Source of the DNA: Didymodactylos carnosus
Lineage: Eukaryota; Rotifera; Eurotatoria; Philodinida; Philodinidae
Length of the DNA stretch: 20,489 bases
Direction of reading: 5' to 3'
Assembly (NCBI GenBank): GCA_905250885.1
Contig: CAJNOQ010003367.1
Coordinates: forward strand, 1-20,489
The notes under the pieces: model-generated
What the model saw: the letters and a program-made list of their open reading frames with translations, nothing else
Databases searched by the model: none
What the model was told of the DNA's origin: nothing
In this document: one piece after another, positions 8,955 through 19,540 of the stretch
Position numbering within the stretch: the first letter of the stretch is position 1
Layout of the letters: each line of letters starts with the position of its first letter
Translations under genes and position numbers: made by a program

Positions 8955-10790
8955 CTTTAGTCTTCAATCTAAATATAAAATAAACAAAATACAATATTGA
9001 TGAGAATAACGATTAATGTTCCGCGCCAGTTATTTAAGGTAAACAAAATGGGAGGCATATCTTCAAGGACATATTTAGGGTCGCTTTATTCCAGGTTAAA
9101 CACAGTCTATAGACCTTCAATACACGTATATAAAAATATAGACTGACTGTTACTCATCATACTGTAGTATATGTGTATCAGTTGTCTTTGTATTTATCAA
9201 ATTTCATACACCATATGAAAATGATTGACAAGTTGTGCGAAAGATTGGCAACCGTTGCTCATCTATCAAATATTATTGTTCGCTTTTCTCCAACATATTT
9301 TGGTTTTCATTTACGTCATTTTTTTTTGAAAAAAAACTTTTTATTTTCGCACTAGATTAGTAGATGAATTAACGTCAAACTATAGGGAAGTTCTTAAAAT
9401 GTTGTTGATTTTATTTTTCGAGTGTATAGTGGTGCTAAATCTCAATTATGCATTCCAATTTTTTTATTTTATTATGGTTATAATTAATTGTCTCTCTCAT
9501 TGTAATAAATTCAATATTTAAATTTTATTTTTAATTCTGATAATCGTTTTTACTTTATTTTATTTGTTTTTATCCCTTATTCTAAGTATCAAATCAAAGC
9601 CTATAAACATATTTTTAATTCTTTACCAGCAGACGATAGGAAACCAAATACATAGGTAAAATGACAAAAGAAAACGAAAACATAGGTAATCCTTCGAAAG
9701 AACGAATAGATCTATGTCAATAAAGATTTTAGCACTAAGAAAAGGTGACGCAGTGTGTAATAGATGGCATCTAAGATATGAAAGAAAAGTCACAATGCAA
9801 TTTTTTATTTTTTTCATATGCAATGGCAATCAAATATATTACGTGTACTGACCTGTTAAAACCAAGAACGCGATGAAAATGATGGCTTTTCATTTTTTTT
9901 TTTTTTTTTTTTTTTGTTTGCTTGATACCTGATGTAAGAAAACCAGAGAGAATATTTTCTGTATAGTGAAAAATGATTGCTTATAATTTAATTACAAATC
10001 TCTTCTTCTCTATGTTTTCTAACTCTGAATAGTTTGACCTTCTGCTTAAGAAGTGCGTAAAATGTGATAAACGTTTCACGAATTGACAGCGTTCAAAAGA
10101 AAAGAATTATTGTTTGTGTTTTCTCGTTTTGTTATTTTCTGTCTCTTTCTCTGTCTGTCGAACACTAGTAAAAAAAACTTACTTTACATAACCATCATGT
10201 ACGCTAATATAAAGAATCTCTCATAGGCAGAAAAATCTTGAGTAGTTTTCACTGAATAATTTCTTTTTTTCATTTTCTTCTCGAATATTTTTTGTTTTTT
10301 GTTCTAGTTCTAGTTTCCTGCTACTTATACCACACAGTTCTTATATTCTTCTCGCGTTTATTTGTTGAACTTTATTTCGAAACTCCATATTATATTAGAG
10401 AGAAGAGAGAAAAGAGACCTAACGTAGATCGACCTTATTTTTTGCAAATGGAATTAGAATATATATGCGCATCTCTGTTCAATAAATTTTATATAGACAG
10501 AAAGACAAGTCTTCTTTGTTCCGTAGTCTATCTGACGTATAAAGCGAACATTTCAATAGACATGCCACTCTGACGAGCAAACAGATTTTGTCGCAAGTGA
10601 AACTTCGTGATTTGTTCTATTATTGTCGTCTCAGTCTGAGATCTATTTTTTACGCTATTGATTAGCGATGCAAAAAAGTATATAGTAGTAGTATACACGT
10701 TTACTTCAAGTATTTTCTAAATTTATTTAAAAACCATTTCTCTCAACAATTTTCTATATTTTCGCTTCCTTGTCGGTTATACCCGTTACT
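8955..10790. other. AT-rich region upstream of TOB, no gene seen
   Basis: The TOB promoter should lie near 8950-9200. The stretch contains a perfect 9-bp inverted repeat CAGTCTATA/TATAGACTG (9103-9111 and 9137-9145, 25-nt spacer), a plus-strand TATATAAAA (about 9127-9135) without a downstream gene, and a run of 23 T at 9893-9915. The frame at 10292-10573 (93 codons) has no recognisable domain, is hydrophobic at its start and is probably chance. No exon chain could be built on either strand. Confidence 0.45.
9893..9915 (+). repeat. Homopolymer run of 23 T
   Basis: Uninterrupted poly(T), or poly(A) on the minus strand. It could be the relic of a retroposed poly(A) tail, but no recognisable retrogene adjoins it on the minus strand. 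Such runs vary in length and are prone to sequencing error. Confidence 0.9.
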
Positions 10791-10830
10791 CGTAAGATTG
10801 CCAAATGTGAAGGAAGAATGAATGACTTGA

Positions 10831-10897
10831 CTAGGAATTGAATCCAGGACCTCCACATTTGGAATCGATCCTCTAACCATTGCACTATTGAACTGAT
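10831..10897 (-). repeat. tRNA-derived SINE-like fragment or tRNA pseudogene
   Basis: On the minus strand TAGTGCAATGGTTAGAG (10887-10871) matches a tRNA D-arm/A-box, and GGATTCAATTCCTAG (10845-10831) matches a B-box/T-arm, at tRNA-like spacing. The T-arm is partly pairable, but the D-stem and anticodon stem contain mismatches and the acceptor ends do not pair, so a functional tRNA is unlikely. The A-box is closest in memory to tRNA-Gln (TGTAATGGTTAGCA). A 9-bp inverted repeat CCAAATGTG/CACATTTGG (10801-10809 and 10854-10862) overlaps the unit. Best read as a pol III-type SINE head; no tail repeat was identified. Confidence 0.45.
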
Positions 10898-10929
10898 TAC
10901 TATCCATCACCACCTTCCTTCAGAAAAAA

Positions 10930-13890
10930 ATAGCTAGCAAGAAAAAGATGATGGAATGAAGTTCTCATTTTGCAATCAAAGTTCGTCGATTTTTCAGAGA
11001 TCATAAGACAGAATAGAGCCCTTCACCTTTAGTCGTGGGTCTTGAGTATCTTGGATCAACATTTCAACACAATCGAATGATATTTCGATATTGTTGAACG
11101 TTTGTAGATGAAAGTGACAAAGAGAAAACCACTTTTACCAGAAGAATTCTTTTGACTTCACTCTCAGTGCATCATCATCGAAAGACATAAATCGACTACG
11201 TTTAACGTGGAAGGTTTAAATATTAGGTTCTTGCTCTTTAACATAAGATGAGGGAACATGGATCAGTAAATAGAGAAGACTTTGGACCTCTATCTAAATT
11301 TCATCACAATAAGATAATGCAGCACATCCGTCGCTTACATGAATGAACGAGATTCATTGAGGAAATAAAAATCTAGTAGGTATTTTAAAACACCTTATTA
11401 CTCATCCATAATGGGCACAGCTGATATGGAGTTATTCTTTTCGTAATAATAACACATTTGCAACATATTGTTCTTTTTTATCGAAATAAAAAAGTTTAAA
11501 AAACACATTTTTTTTTGTACTAATGGTCGACAGAAAAAATACCACGCATTCTTATCTTTTTTTAATGGATAAACTTGTATAACGCTAACAATGATCTCAT
11601 ACACTAATTAGCCACTTAAGATTACAGGGGAATTGATAATAAAGGAGTTAATAACTATTCAGATTGCTTACAACATTAAATAAGAATACTGTGCAAAATT
11701 CAACATTTTTTAACACTAGGACAAAAGGCTCATTTTAAAACAGTCACAAAACGCAGAACTTCTTCATATAACATTGAAGTGATGTTCAACAAGAAGGATG
11801 ACGGTTTTCAATCAAAGTTTTGATCACATCGTAGACGTACTCTCTACCCTTTACAAAACTGTACTTCTTAAACTCAGAAGATGAATATTGATATTTCTAA
11901 AATAATAAGATTGAAAATAATTCTCTTATAGCACTTAAGTATTAGTTTTTCAAGATGAATTTTTCACTGTCTTGACTATTCTATCTCAAATCTATCATTC
12001 ATAGAAATGAAATTGATAGAAATTTAGACATACCAGTATCAATTAATTGAGTGAGTTATTTGTCATAGAAAAAAACTTTTTAATTCTAAATGAAATCAAC
12101 TATATGTTTCGAATACTATTCGGTTTTTTTTTCTTCTTTTTAAACAAAAACATATTAAACAAAAGAGATATGATCAATAATTTTTTTTTACGAATTACAA
12201 GTAAGTACAGTGAGTAAATGAATGAATGAGAAGATCGTGGGCATATTCTATATATTTTTTGTCATCCAACATCCTGTTTTTTTTCGTTGGCGTACACGCA
12301 ACTATCATAATTCTTTTTAAATAAAAAAAAGACTACAGTTGGTTTCTGCGCGTATATTTGGAAATAACGATGAAGGATTTTTTTTTCCTCTTCTTTTTTT
12401 ATTGTTAACAAAAACAAAAAAAGGATTTGAGCGGATCGAGCAGTCTGGTAGTAGTTATTGTTGAAAAACCATAATATTTTTCAGAAAAAAACCACACACA
12501 CGTACTAAAGGACAGCGCCTAGCATAAAGTAATCTGTACTAGAAGAAAAAAAAAATTAGATATTTTTTATCACCAGTATGTTCTATTTTATTTTTCTTCT
12601 TATGTACGACAAGGAAAACTTTTTTCAGAGAATAAAAGAATGAAATAATAATTTGTCACACGGGAAACAGGAGCACATGTTTTATAAACCATCAACTCCA
12701 AACAAAGTAAAAACATGCTCTCTCTCTCTCTCGCACTCGTTTTTCTTATTCTTCGGAACTATACGTTTTTCTTGATCGATCGTGCTTTTTTTTGGTTGAT
12801 TAAGAAAACACTGCGAAGGCGTTCTTCAACTCAATAATTATTACTAATTCTCTTCTCATTTTCACGAAATAAATTTTATTCTTTATATTCATTCTGTTAT
12901 CTTCACTTTTTTTCTAAACATAAAATGTTGATAATAAAAGAAAATGGTCTAATCAATTTTTTTGGAAACAAACCATTGAAGTAAACTATTCACACTTGAT
13001 TATAAACGTTCTCAGTTCATATGTGTCTCTCAATTTTCTATCACTTGAATAACAATCCTGTAGAAAAAAGTTTGATAAAGACACAGTATAGCAAGTGGAC
13101 ATACATTAACATACATTTTCTTCACAAAAACATTTTGATGTACATTAATATACTGTTACCAACAAATAGGAGTTAAATGACTTGAGATACACAAGAGAAA
13201 GATATTTTCTGGTTTAATTCATAAAACTAACGTTGAAGAATTGTTAAATCTTGTAGCATATCGTTTAACTAATATATTCAACAATACGATTTTTAGCAAG
13301 TATTTCTTATAGCAGAAATATTTGACATATTACCTATAATGATGTTATGTTGACTCTCTGTAACAACAAAAATCGTGTTTTCTTTTTTATTCTGAAAGGA
13401 ATAAATTGCCGAACTAGTTTTTCTTTCTTTTTCTTTTTCGGCTGATTTCAAGACAAAATCATGTATCATGCGGACTGCAAATAATTTCATATGTTTAAGC
13501 TGTAAAGAAAGACTCGACTCTGTTTTCTCAATAAAAAAAAATGTCCGAAGATTTCTTCCTTCCATTTACAGATGGCATTGCGAAAGCTTGTATATCAATG
13601 GTAATAACGCTATTAACAAGATTGTGGAAAGGACCTATGAACTGATGTTTTGAAAATTTTCAAAAAACCAAATTTATCATTAAATCAGTTTTTCCTTCAG
13701 AATGATGCAAAATATTCACGCGTATAGTCGATACATCAGTGATCAAATAAATAGAAAAACAAATCACAACTGACGCAATTTACCGTCTGTTGTAATGGAA
13801 GCGTTGTTCAACAGATTCTCTCTCAAAGTTTCTAAGAACGTCGATGGATGCGATGCATCATTCTTTACTAACTATAAACAAAGTTAAAGA
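10930..13890. other. AT-rich intergenic sequence, no gene seen
   Basis: No protein-coding exon can be supported on either strand. Frames such as 11398-11604 (-) and 13293-13565 (-) are Lys/Phe/Ile-rich and resemble nothing known. The stretch holds an imperfect 48-nt hairpin (11057-11104), many A/T homopolymers and a short (CT)n at 12718-12732. A 30-codon frame from 13795 that stops just before the MITE at 13891 looks normal in composition but cannot be extended into a gene. Confidence 0.45.
11057..11104 (+). other. Imperfect stem-loop
   Basis: TTCAACACAATCGAA (11063-11077) pairs with TTCGATATTGTTGAA (11084-11098) across a 6-nt loop with two mismatches, and the stem extends weakly outwards to about 21 bp. 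It is too short for a standard animal pre-miRNA and sits in no recognised gene. It is reported because it stands out from the AT-rich background. Confidence 0.5.
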
Positions 13891-14468
13891 ATGGCACGTT
13901 CCTATTTTGTGGAAATTCAAAATGAACAAATATAAAATGGAATATCCTGGAAATTCACTTTTAGATGGGGTAATGATATATACATGTATACAATGCCTTA
14001 TCCAACAATCGTAGCTTATGTTAGGTGAGGTCAGGAAAGTTCAAATGAATTTTCGTAATCTTACCTCATCTTACCTAACTTTAGATTGCCTACTACATAT
14101 ATGTGAGAGAGAGCTACTATCAACAGAAGAGAGGGAAGAGGGAAGAGGGAAGAGGGAAGCGGTAGTGTGAGAGTGAACCGCTATTATGAGGTATAATGTA
14201 CGTATGACTGGTATATCCTGACTCCACTTACCTAACCTAAGCTAAGAGTGTTAGATAACGTGTGAAAATTCATTTAAATTTCTCGACATTACCTCATCTT
14301 ACCTAACCTGCGATGGTCTACTATATGACTGTACGTTCTTACCGTACTCTATTCTGTCGCTAACAGTACCTTACCTAATCCATAACTTTGAAAATAAAAG
14401 TTTTGGGATAAGAACTTTTAGATATCACATATAATTTTTTGAATTTTCAGGAAAGAGGAACGTGCCAT
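13891..14468. mobile_element. MITE-like element with 32-bp terminal inverted repeats
   Basis: The left end starts ATGGCACGTTCCTATTTTGT (13891) and the right end, reverse-complemented, ATGGCACGTTCCTCTTTCCT (14468). Both continue to a shared GAAATTCAAAA/GAAAATTCAAAA, giving about 32 bp with six or so mismatches. The interior (578 bp overall) has no coding frame of note. It carries the 19-bp direct repeat TTACCTCATCTTACCTAAC at 14061-14079 and 14289-14307, further TTACCTAA copies near 14229 and 14371, an inverted copy (TTAGGTGAGG) at 14021, and a GGGAAGA minisatellite. No clear target-site duplication adjoins the ends (left TAAAGA, right AAACTT), so the exact borders and superfamily are open. 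Confidence 0.72.
14133..14159 (+). repeat. GGGAAGA tandem repeat, about four units
   Basis: A 7-bp unit repeated about four times inside the MITE-like element, preceded by a GAGAGA stretch at 14104-14112. Likely replication slippage. Confidence 0.85.
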
Positions 14469-17400
14469 AAACTTCACAAAGTACAATAGCTAAAGGAGAA
14501 GTCTTTTCTAGTTTTGAGATAAAATACTTCACGAAAATGTTTCATTCGTGTCGATAACAGACATTTTGCAACTGTGTTAGAATCCTCTTTAACTTTCCTA
14601 ATATATATTCATCAGTTCCAAACGACGAAAGTTTCTGTTTTATACTTGCCTTATGTAAAATTATTTCACAATTAATACTAAATGTCTAATAGTTGATGTT
14701 AAAGAGAACTTTCTCATTTCATTTTTTTGACAAGATAGACGTTAACAGTGAATGTCTGTGATCAACATTTCTTTTTTTTAGCAATTTTTGATTTAAAAAA
14801 GAAGAAGAATGTACTTATACATTTCTTACAAAATGACATTATTTATGAGTGAAAGAAGAAGATAAAACCTGAGATCTCATTTCATATTAATCTATATTGT
14901 ACATAATATTACATTATATTTCACTACTATCAGAATGATTGTTCAGTTGTCTCTTGAACACAATATTGTTGTACGAGACAATCTTTTGCAAATTTCGTTC
15001 AAGCAATTAAAGCTATTTTAGTCTTTTTCTTTCTCTTCTAACATATAATTATAATGGATCAATCAATGCATACTCTCCTTCTCTCTCTCTCTCTCTCTCT
15101 CTCCAATATAACAACAATGTACAAACGCATACATTTATTTCGATCTATAACGAGGAGATATTTTTCCGTTATGTATTAACAGAAAACAAGATTAATTACG
15201 ACTATTCGATTTAACAAATTATATTGACTATTTCAATAAGAGTTAGATAATTCTTCGCGTATCTATCTATACATGTAAAAACTCAATAAGAAGAGAAAAG
15301 AGAAAAAATAAAATAAAACACAAAACAATCTCATTGTATGGATGAACAAAGCAAATTATTGTCACACTTGTTAACGATCATACGACAAATAGGTTCTCTA
15401 TTCTCTATGACGACTAAGGATTGTTCACTTGAGACATGATCAACAATATTCACGATGGAAAAAGAAATGAAAAACTTCTGTAGCTTGATTAACTAAACAT
15501 TTTGGATGCCGATTTTGATACCAACAGGCATCGTTAGATTTTTAGATAAGTAATTTATCGCTTCTGGCATAGAGGACCGTGAACATCGAGATAGCAAAAA
15601 CGACACATAGTACCAGATCAAAAGATTCTTAAAGTTTTGTTTAACTGAAACCAATTGTGACCCAGAGTAGTGGTTTGCCTTGAACTGAACAACTTCTAAA
15701 TCGATATATCCACAAAAAAAGTTTCTACATTTTCCAGAAATTTATTGCAGGAGGTCAGAGGCAAAACGAAGCGAAAATTTTTTCCAGTAATCATATTGTA
15801 AAAATTTTAACAAGTTTTGACGACAATTCATTTCGGATATTAGCTTTTAAATACGATATATGCTTTGAAAATGTTAATCTAATTATCCATACAATAAAAT
15901 AAAGAGCGATAGAGCAGTAACAAAATGTTTTTCAGTGTTACCAAACGCATCCTCTATTATAAAGCTTTCACATTTCTCATTTAAAACTGTTTCCAAACTA
16001 TTTTCAAATCACAAGTGCTGCTAGGATTCAATATATCCCTTTCTTTTTCTGTGGACTGCATCCAACGATGTTACAGAAAGTGTTCAGCTGAAAAATGTAT
16101 TGTACACGACTGTTATTGCTCAAAAGCAAGGGAATGATGTTAATCAAACATTTTCCTGCATTTAAGTAACTTATGAAAGTTAAAGCTTAAATTTTTTTGA
16201 CAAAACAGCAAGCAACTAAAGTTATTTAAAGTCAAAACTTTGCCTAACCAGTTTAGTATAGGCGTCTCGATTGGGGGCATGTGAGATGATAATCTATCCC
16301 ATGCTATAATAAGTCTTTGACGTATGTTTTGAAATGAGTTACGTTAGTATGAAAATTTTGGCGATTTCAATTTTGATTTGACTCTGTCCGTGCTTTTATG
16401 ACCTCGGAATACCTTTGCAGTTTAGAAAAATTTTATGAGTTGTCGTTCCACAGAAACGTTATACTAAATACACTTTCAGTTTTGATGATGAATAGTATGA
16501 CTTCTAACATCCACTAAAATGCTAATTTTTTGTATTATCGCATAGATTTTACGAAGGTCTATAGATACAAATCACTGTGAACAAAAAACCTTAGTGTAAA
16601 TGTAAAAAACACAATGTAGCAAGATCGAACTACATAAAAAACAAATTTTTACTTACCCGTATGAAGTAATAATATGAAATTTTGAATTTTCACATCTTTT
16701 TTATATTATAATTCAAAACTTGTAGTTCAAAAAACTCTTATGCTATAATTACAGATTTTGATGTAAAACGAACTATCAATACGTTGTTAGTAACCATACT
16801 ATTCGCGCGTAAAGTTTACGATGGAGAAAAACCTCGTCAAAACAAGGGACATGCTTAGAGTATTTTAAAAGCATGATTTTGATTGTTAGACAACATCACT
16901 ATATAAAAATCAATTGAAATGTAATATAAACAACCCAAAGTCACATATCGAGGACATATGCAAAGAGAAAAAAAAATATAGATATGTGTGAGTGTGTCCT
17001 TTCAATCAATAATCTTTATTACGTACGATGATTTGTCTTATAATACAGGGTTTCTTGCTATTTTTCACAATAAGCATTATTGTTATATAAGGACATTAAA
17101 GAGAATCCTTCTTTTTTTTCGATCTTATTATATTCATGCCAGTTGTCGAATTTGTATATTTTTTGCCGATCGCGATTAGAAAGAGGAAGAATTATCCATC
17201 GATTATTAAATCTATCGTTTAAACAATCGAACAAAGCGTTATGAAACACAATAAGCTCATGGTACACAATTTTCAACTCAAAAAACAATTTATGAGAAGA
17301 AAAGTCACCACATATTCGCTCACAAGTTCAGCAACGTCTGATGTACAACAAGTTGATGAAAGTGGTGAATAGATAAAGAATAAATGTGATCATAAGATGC

Positions 17401-17500
17401 AAGACAAACGGGTGATTTAGATGTAATGAGAGGAACGAAATGATGCCCGAATGTCAAGAGATCCTGAATCAAACACTACTTTTACAAATGAAGTAAATAA
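14469..17500. other. AT-rich intergenic sequence, no gene seen
   Basis: No gene can be supported. Frames at 16988-17179 (+) and 17058-17288 (-) overlap on opposite strands and neither resembles a known protein. A (CT)n microsatellite lies at 15081-15103. GATGCC/GGCATC at about 15506-15531 is a small stem. A 26-codon ATG frame at 17292-17372 (MRRKVTTYSLTSSA...), followed by AATAAA, has a plausible composition but no exon upstream and no recognisable match. Confidence 0.45.
15081..15103 (+). repeat. (CT)n microsatellite
   Basis: About eleven uninterrupted CT units, preceded by an imperfect CTCTCCTT. A shorter copy of the same motif is at 12718-12732. Confidence 0.93.
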
Positions 17501-17681
17501 TGAACGCATTGGATGTTGAACATGAAGCAACAAGAAGTAGATCGGTATGATCGGTCGATCTTTAGCTATTTTTGCTATTTATTACCAGTTTGTCTACTGT
17601 ATTTTGTAACCGGGACAATTGCGAATACGTTGAAACATATGGGACGAGCAAATAGTTTGTTTGAATGGGATCCCGAAAGAT

Positions 17682-17810
17682 GCGCACGAAGAATGTTGCG
17701 CATGAAAATGTGTCGCAGCCTCAATGGAAAAAATGTGTCGCAAGTGGCTCCCGGTGTCGCAGATGATTGTGGCGCAGAATATGTCGCAATTTGTGACACA
17801 TGCGACACAT
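17682..17810 (+). repeat. Cluster of TGTCGCA/TGCGCA short repeats
   Basis: TGTCGCA occurs at 17711, 17736, 17755 and 17782, and its reverse complement TGCGACA at 17801. TGCGCA occurs twice just before (about 17681 and 17698). Spacing between copies is 19-27 bp, so it is not a simple tandem array. The last copies form an imperfect palindrome, TGTCGCA...TGCGACA (17782-17807). The stretch is clearly richer in G+C than its surroundings. It falls in a 112-codon frame (17513-17851) that I do not regard as a gene. Confidence 0.7.
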
Positions 17811-17857
17811 TATTTTTTAGTGTGCACTGGTATAACGAGAAACACGATTGAATTGGC

Positions 17858-18705
17858 TTAAAGGCCCTACCCCCTCAGAAACTATCTCCGATACCGTAGA
17901 TCCGATTTTGGCCAAACTTTCCATAAATGTTAGGTTTGATGAGTTATCGGAATGACAAATTTTTTTTGTCTCCTAGCCTTACCGTTTAGCAGTTTTTCAG
18001 AGATCAAGGTCCAAAAAGGATCCTGAAGTTTTTACTAAGATTTTTTAATATACTTCAAGCTGGAGAGTTCGGATTTGTTTTACTTTAAACTAGACATCTA
18101 ACTACATGGATTGAATCGCGCCGGTTTTTTAATTAAGCCTTTATTGGTTTTCCAGACAACCTCCAAAACCCGAAAACTCCTTCCGGGTCTTCTATAAATC
18201 CTCAATTTGACAAAAAACTAAGATCTAATTCAAAAATCGACGCCGGTCAGTCCATGTAGTTTCTTTTCCTCTTTTAAAAAAAAAGGATGAACTCTCTACG
18301 ACAAAACACTATTGAAAGTCTTGGAAAATACTTCAGATGTAAGTTTTATATAGAGAAAACGCTGTATTAAACACTTTATAAAATACTCAATTTTAAGACT
18401 TATAGGAAAATCCTTGTAACTTTTTAATTCAAGGTGAGGAGTTGTGCGAGCTCTTATTTTGATCAGAAAAGTTTGCTCTACAAATCTGCGTCTTCAGAGA
18501 AATTTTAATTGCATAAATGTCCAGGAAAAACTATAAGATGAAAACCGGTTTTCTGAGGCTTCTGGAAAACTTGTGAAAAATTCGCTAAAAATCACTTCTT
18601 TAACCAAAAGCAATACAGATTCTGAAAGTAGACACTTCAGGCTATCTTTGCATGTGTGTTTTGACCGAAAATCACCATTTCTGAGGGGGCGAGAGAAACC
18701 CTTAA
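17858..18705. mobile_element. Non-autonomous element bounded by TTAA with CCCCCTCAGAAA termini
   Basis: TTAA at 17858-17861 and 18702-18705 flanks an 848-bp unit. CCCCCTCAGAAA (17870-17881) near the left end is a perfect inverted match of TTTCTGAGGGGG (18678-18689) near the right end. The outer bases (AAGGCCCTAC left, GGGTTTCTCTCG right after reverse complement) are only loosely alike. A second inverted pair inside is AACTACATGGA (18100-18110) with TCCATGTAGTT (18251-18261), with weaker similarity continuing beyond. No transposase frame is visible. The ends resemble those of the intron foldback at 2438-3133. TTAA flanks would fit a piggyBac-type target, but that is inference. Confidence 0.55.
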
Positions 18706-18770
18706 ATCGATCGAGCATCTTCATTGAGAGAAATATCACTACTTTATTCTAAAAGAATAACACATACTCT

Positions 18771-18852
18771 GCCACTCCGGATCATTGTACGGAGTGCCGG
18801 AGTGCGGTGAAGTATGCTTTGCTCCGCGAAATGGCTGGAGTAGCGCAGTGCG
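18771..18852. repeat. GC-rich patch of CACTCCGG/GGAGTG repeats and hairpins
   Basis: CACTCCGG (18773-18780) is an inverted match of CCGGAGTG (18797-18804), and CACTCCG can also pair with CGGAGTG at 18790-18796, giving alternative hairpins. GGAGT recurs at 18791, 18799 and 18837. GCGCAGTGCGC (18843-18853) is a near-palindrome. The patch is a sharp G+C island in AT-rich sequence and resembles degenerate GGAGTGCGG-type short repeats scattered in some invertebrate genomes. Confidence 0.65.
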
Positions 18853-18868
18853 CTTTTTCCCCGTTGAA

Positions 18869-19540
18869 TTATTGTCACTTAAAAAAATAAGGCATGTGAC
18901 TACTTTTTAAATATCTTGAGAAGGAAATGTGGTAGCGAGTTTGGGTTTTCAACATTTAAAAGAAGAGACTTTGAAGTACATTTTTATAACAGATATTAAT
19001 TCGAAAATAGGTTTTTAAAGTAAGTTTTTAAGGCGATCTTCGGAAAACCAACTCATGGCTCAAAAACTTCACGTATGAATACTTTCATTTTTGTTTATGA
19101 ACAGATAATCCAAAGCGTTCTGTTTAAAACGTGAGTCAAGCGAGACCTTAATTTTAGTGGTTCGGGCGTGGTATCCAATTTCCTTGGAGCCATAGGATTG
19201 GTATCCAGTGGCTACAGGTAGTCTTGAGATTGGATGAAACATACGTAATTGTCCATGCTGAATCTGATGGCAATGTTTGTTTTGAGAAAATAATTAAAAA
19301 ACGGGGTGAAAACGGAGCTTTATCAACATTGGGATTTCCCGGCTGTCTTCACTTGATGTTAAAATATTCACTGTTCACTCAAAAAACATCAAAAGGAGTT
19401 CGAAACCTCAGGATATGATGAATGTTGTCCGATAAACGTGATTACAAGATTGAAAAAATCGAAAACGCGTATTTTTGTTAATAGGTTTCCCAGTTCGGAA
19501 AACCCGTAGCCACGTGCCTTATTTTTTTAGGAGACAATAA
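18869..19540. repeat. Inverted repeat pair of 35 bp (18869-18903 and 19506-19540)
   Basis: TTATTGTCACTTAAAAAAAT...CTAC at 18869-18903 matches the reverse complement of 19506-19540 at 31 of 35 positions, around AAAAAAATAAGGCA and GTG.CTAC. The pair delimits a 672-bp segment. It could be terminal repeats of one element, but the left arm of another inverted pair (19138-19200) lies inside it while that pair's right arm lies outside. Confidence 0.65.

Noticed and set aside
14018-14079. TTAGGTGAGG / TTACCTAAC repeats as interstitial telomere
   Set aside because: Copies are few, not tandem, in both orientations and confined to the MITE-like element.
16988-17372. Overlapping frames at 16988-17179 (+), 17058-17288 (-) and a 26-codon frame at 17292-17372 (+)
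   Set aside because: They conflict in strand, lack recognisable motifs or splice partners, and a longer merged frame across 17240-17372 failed when the run of seven A was counted correctly.
17513-17851. 112-codon plus-strand frame with a hydrophobic stretch and many Cys
   Set aside because: Its second half is made of the TGTCGCA repeat cluster and another frame is open on the opposite strand through the same patch (17575-17808). No recognised domain and no exon context; openness is explained by the repeat.
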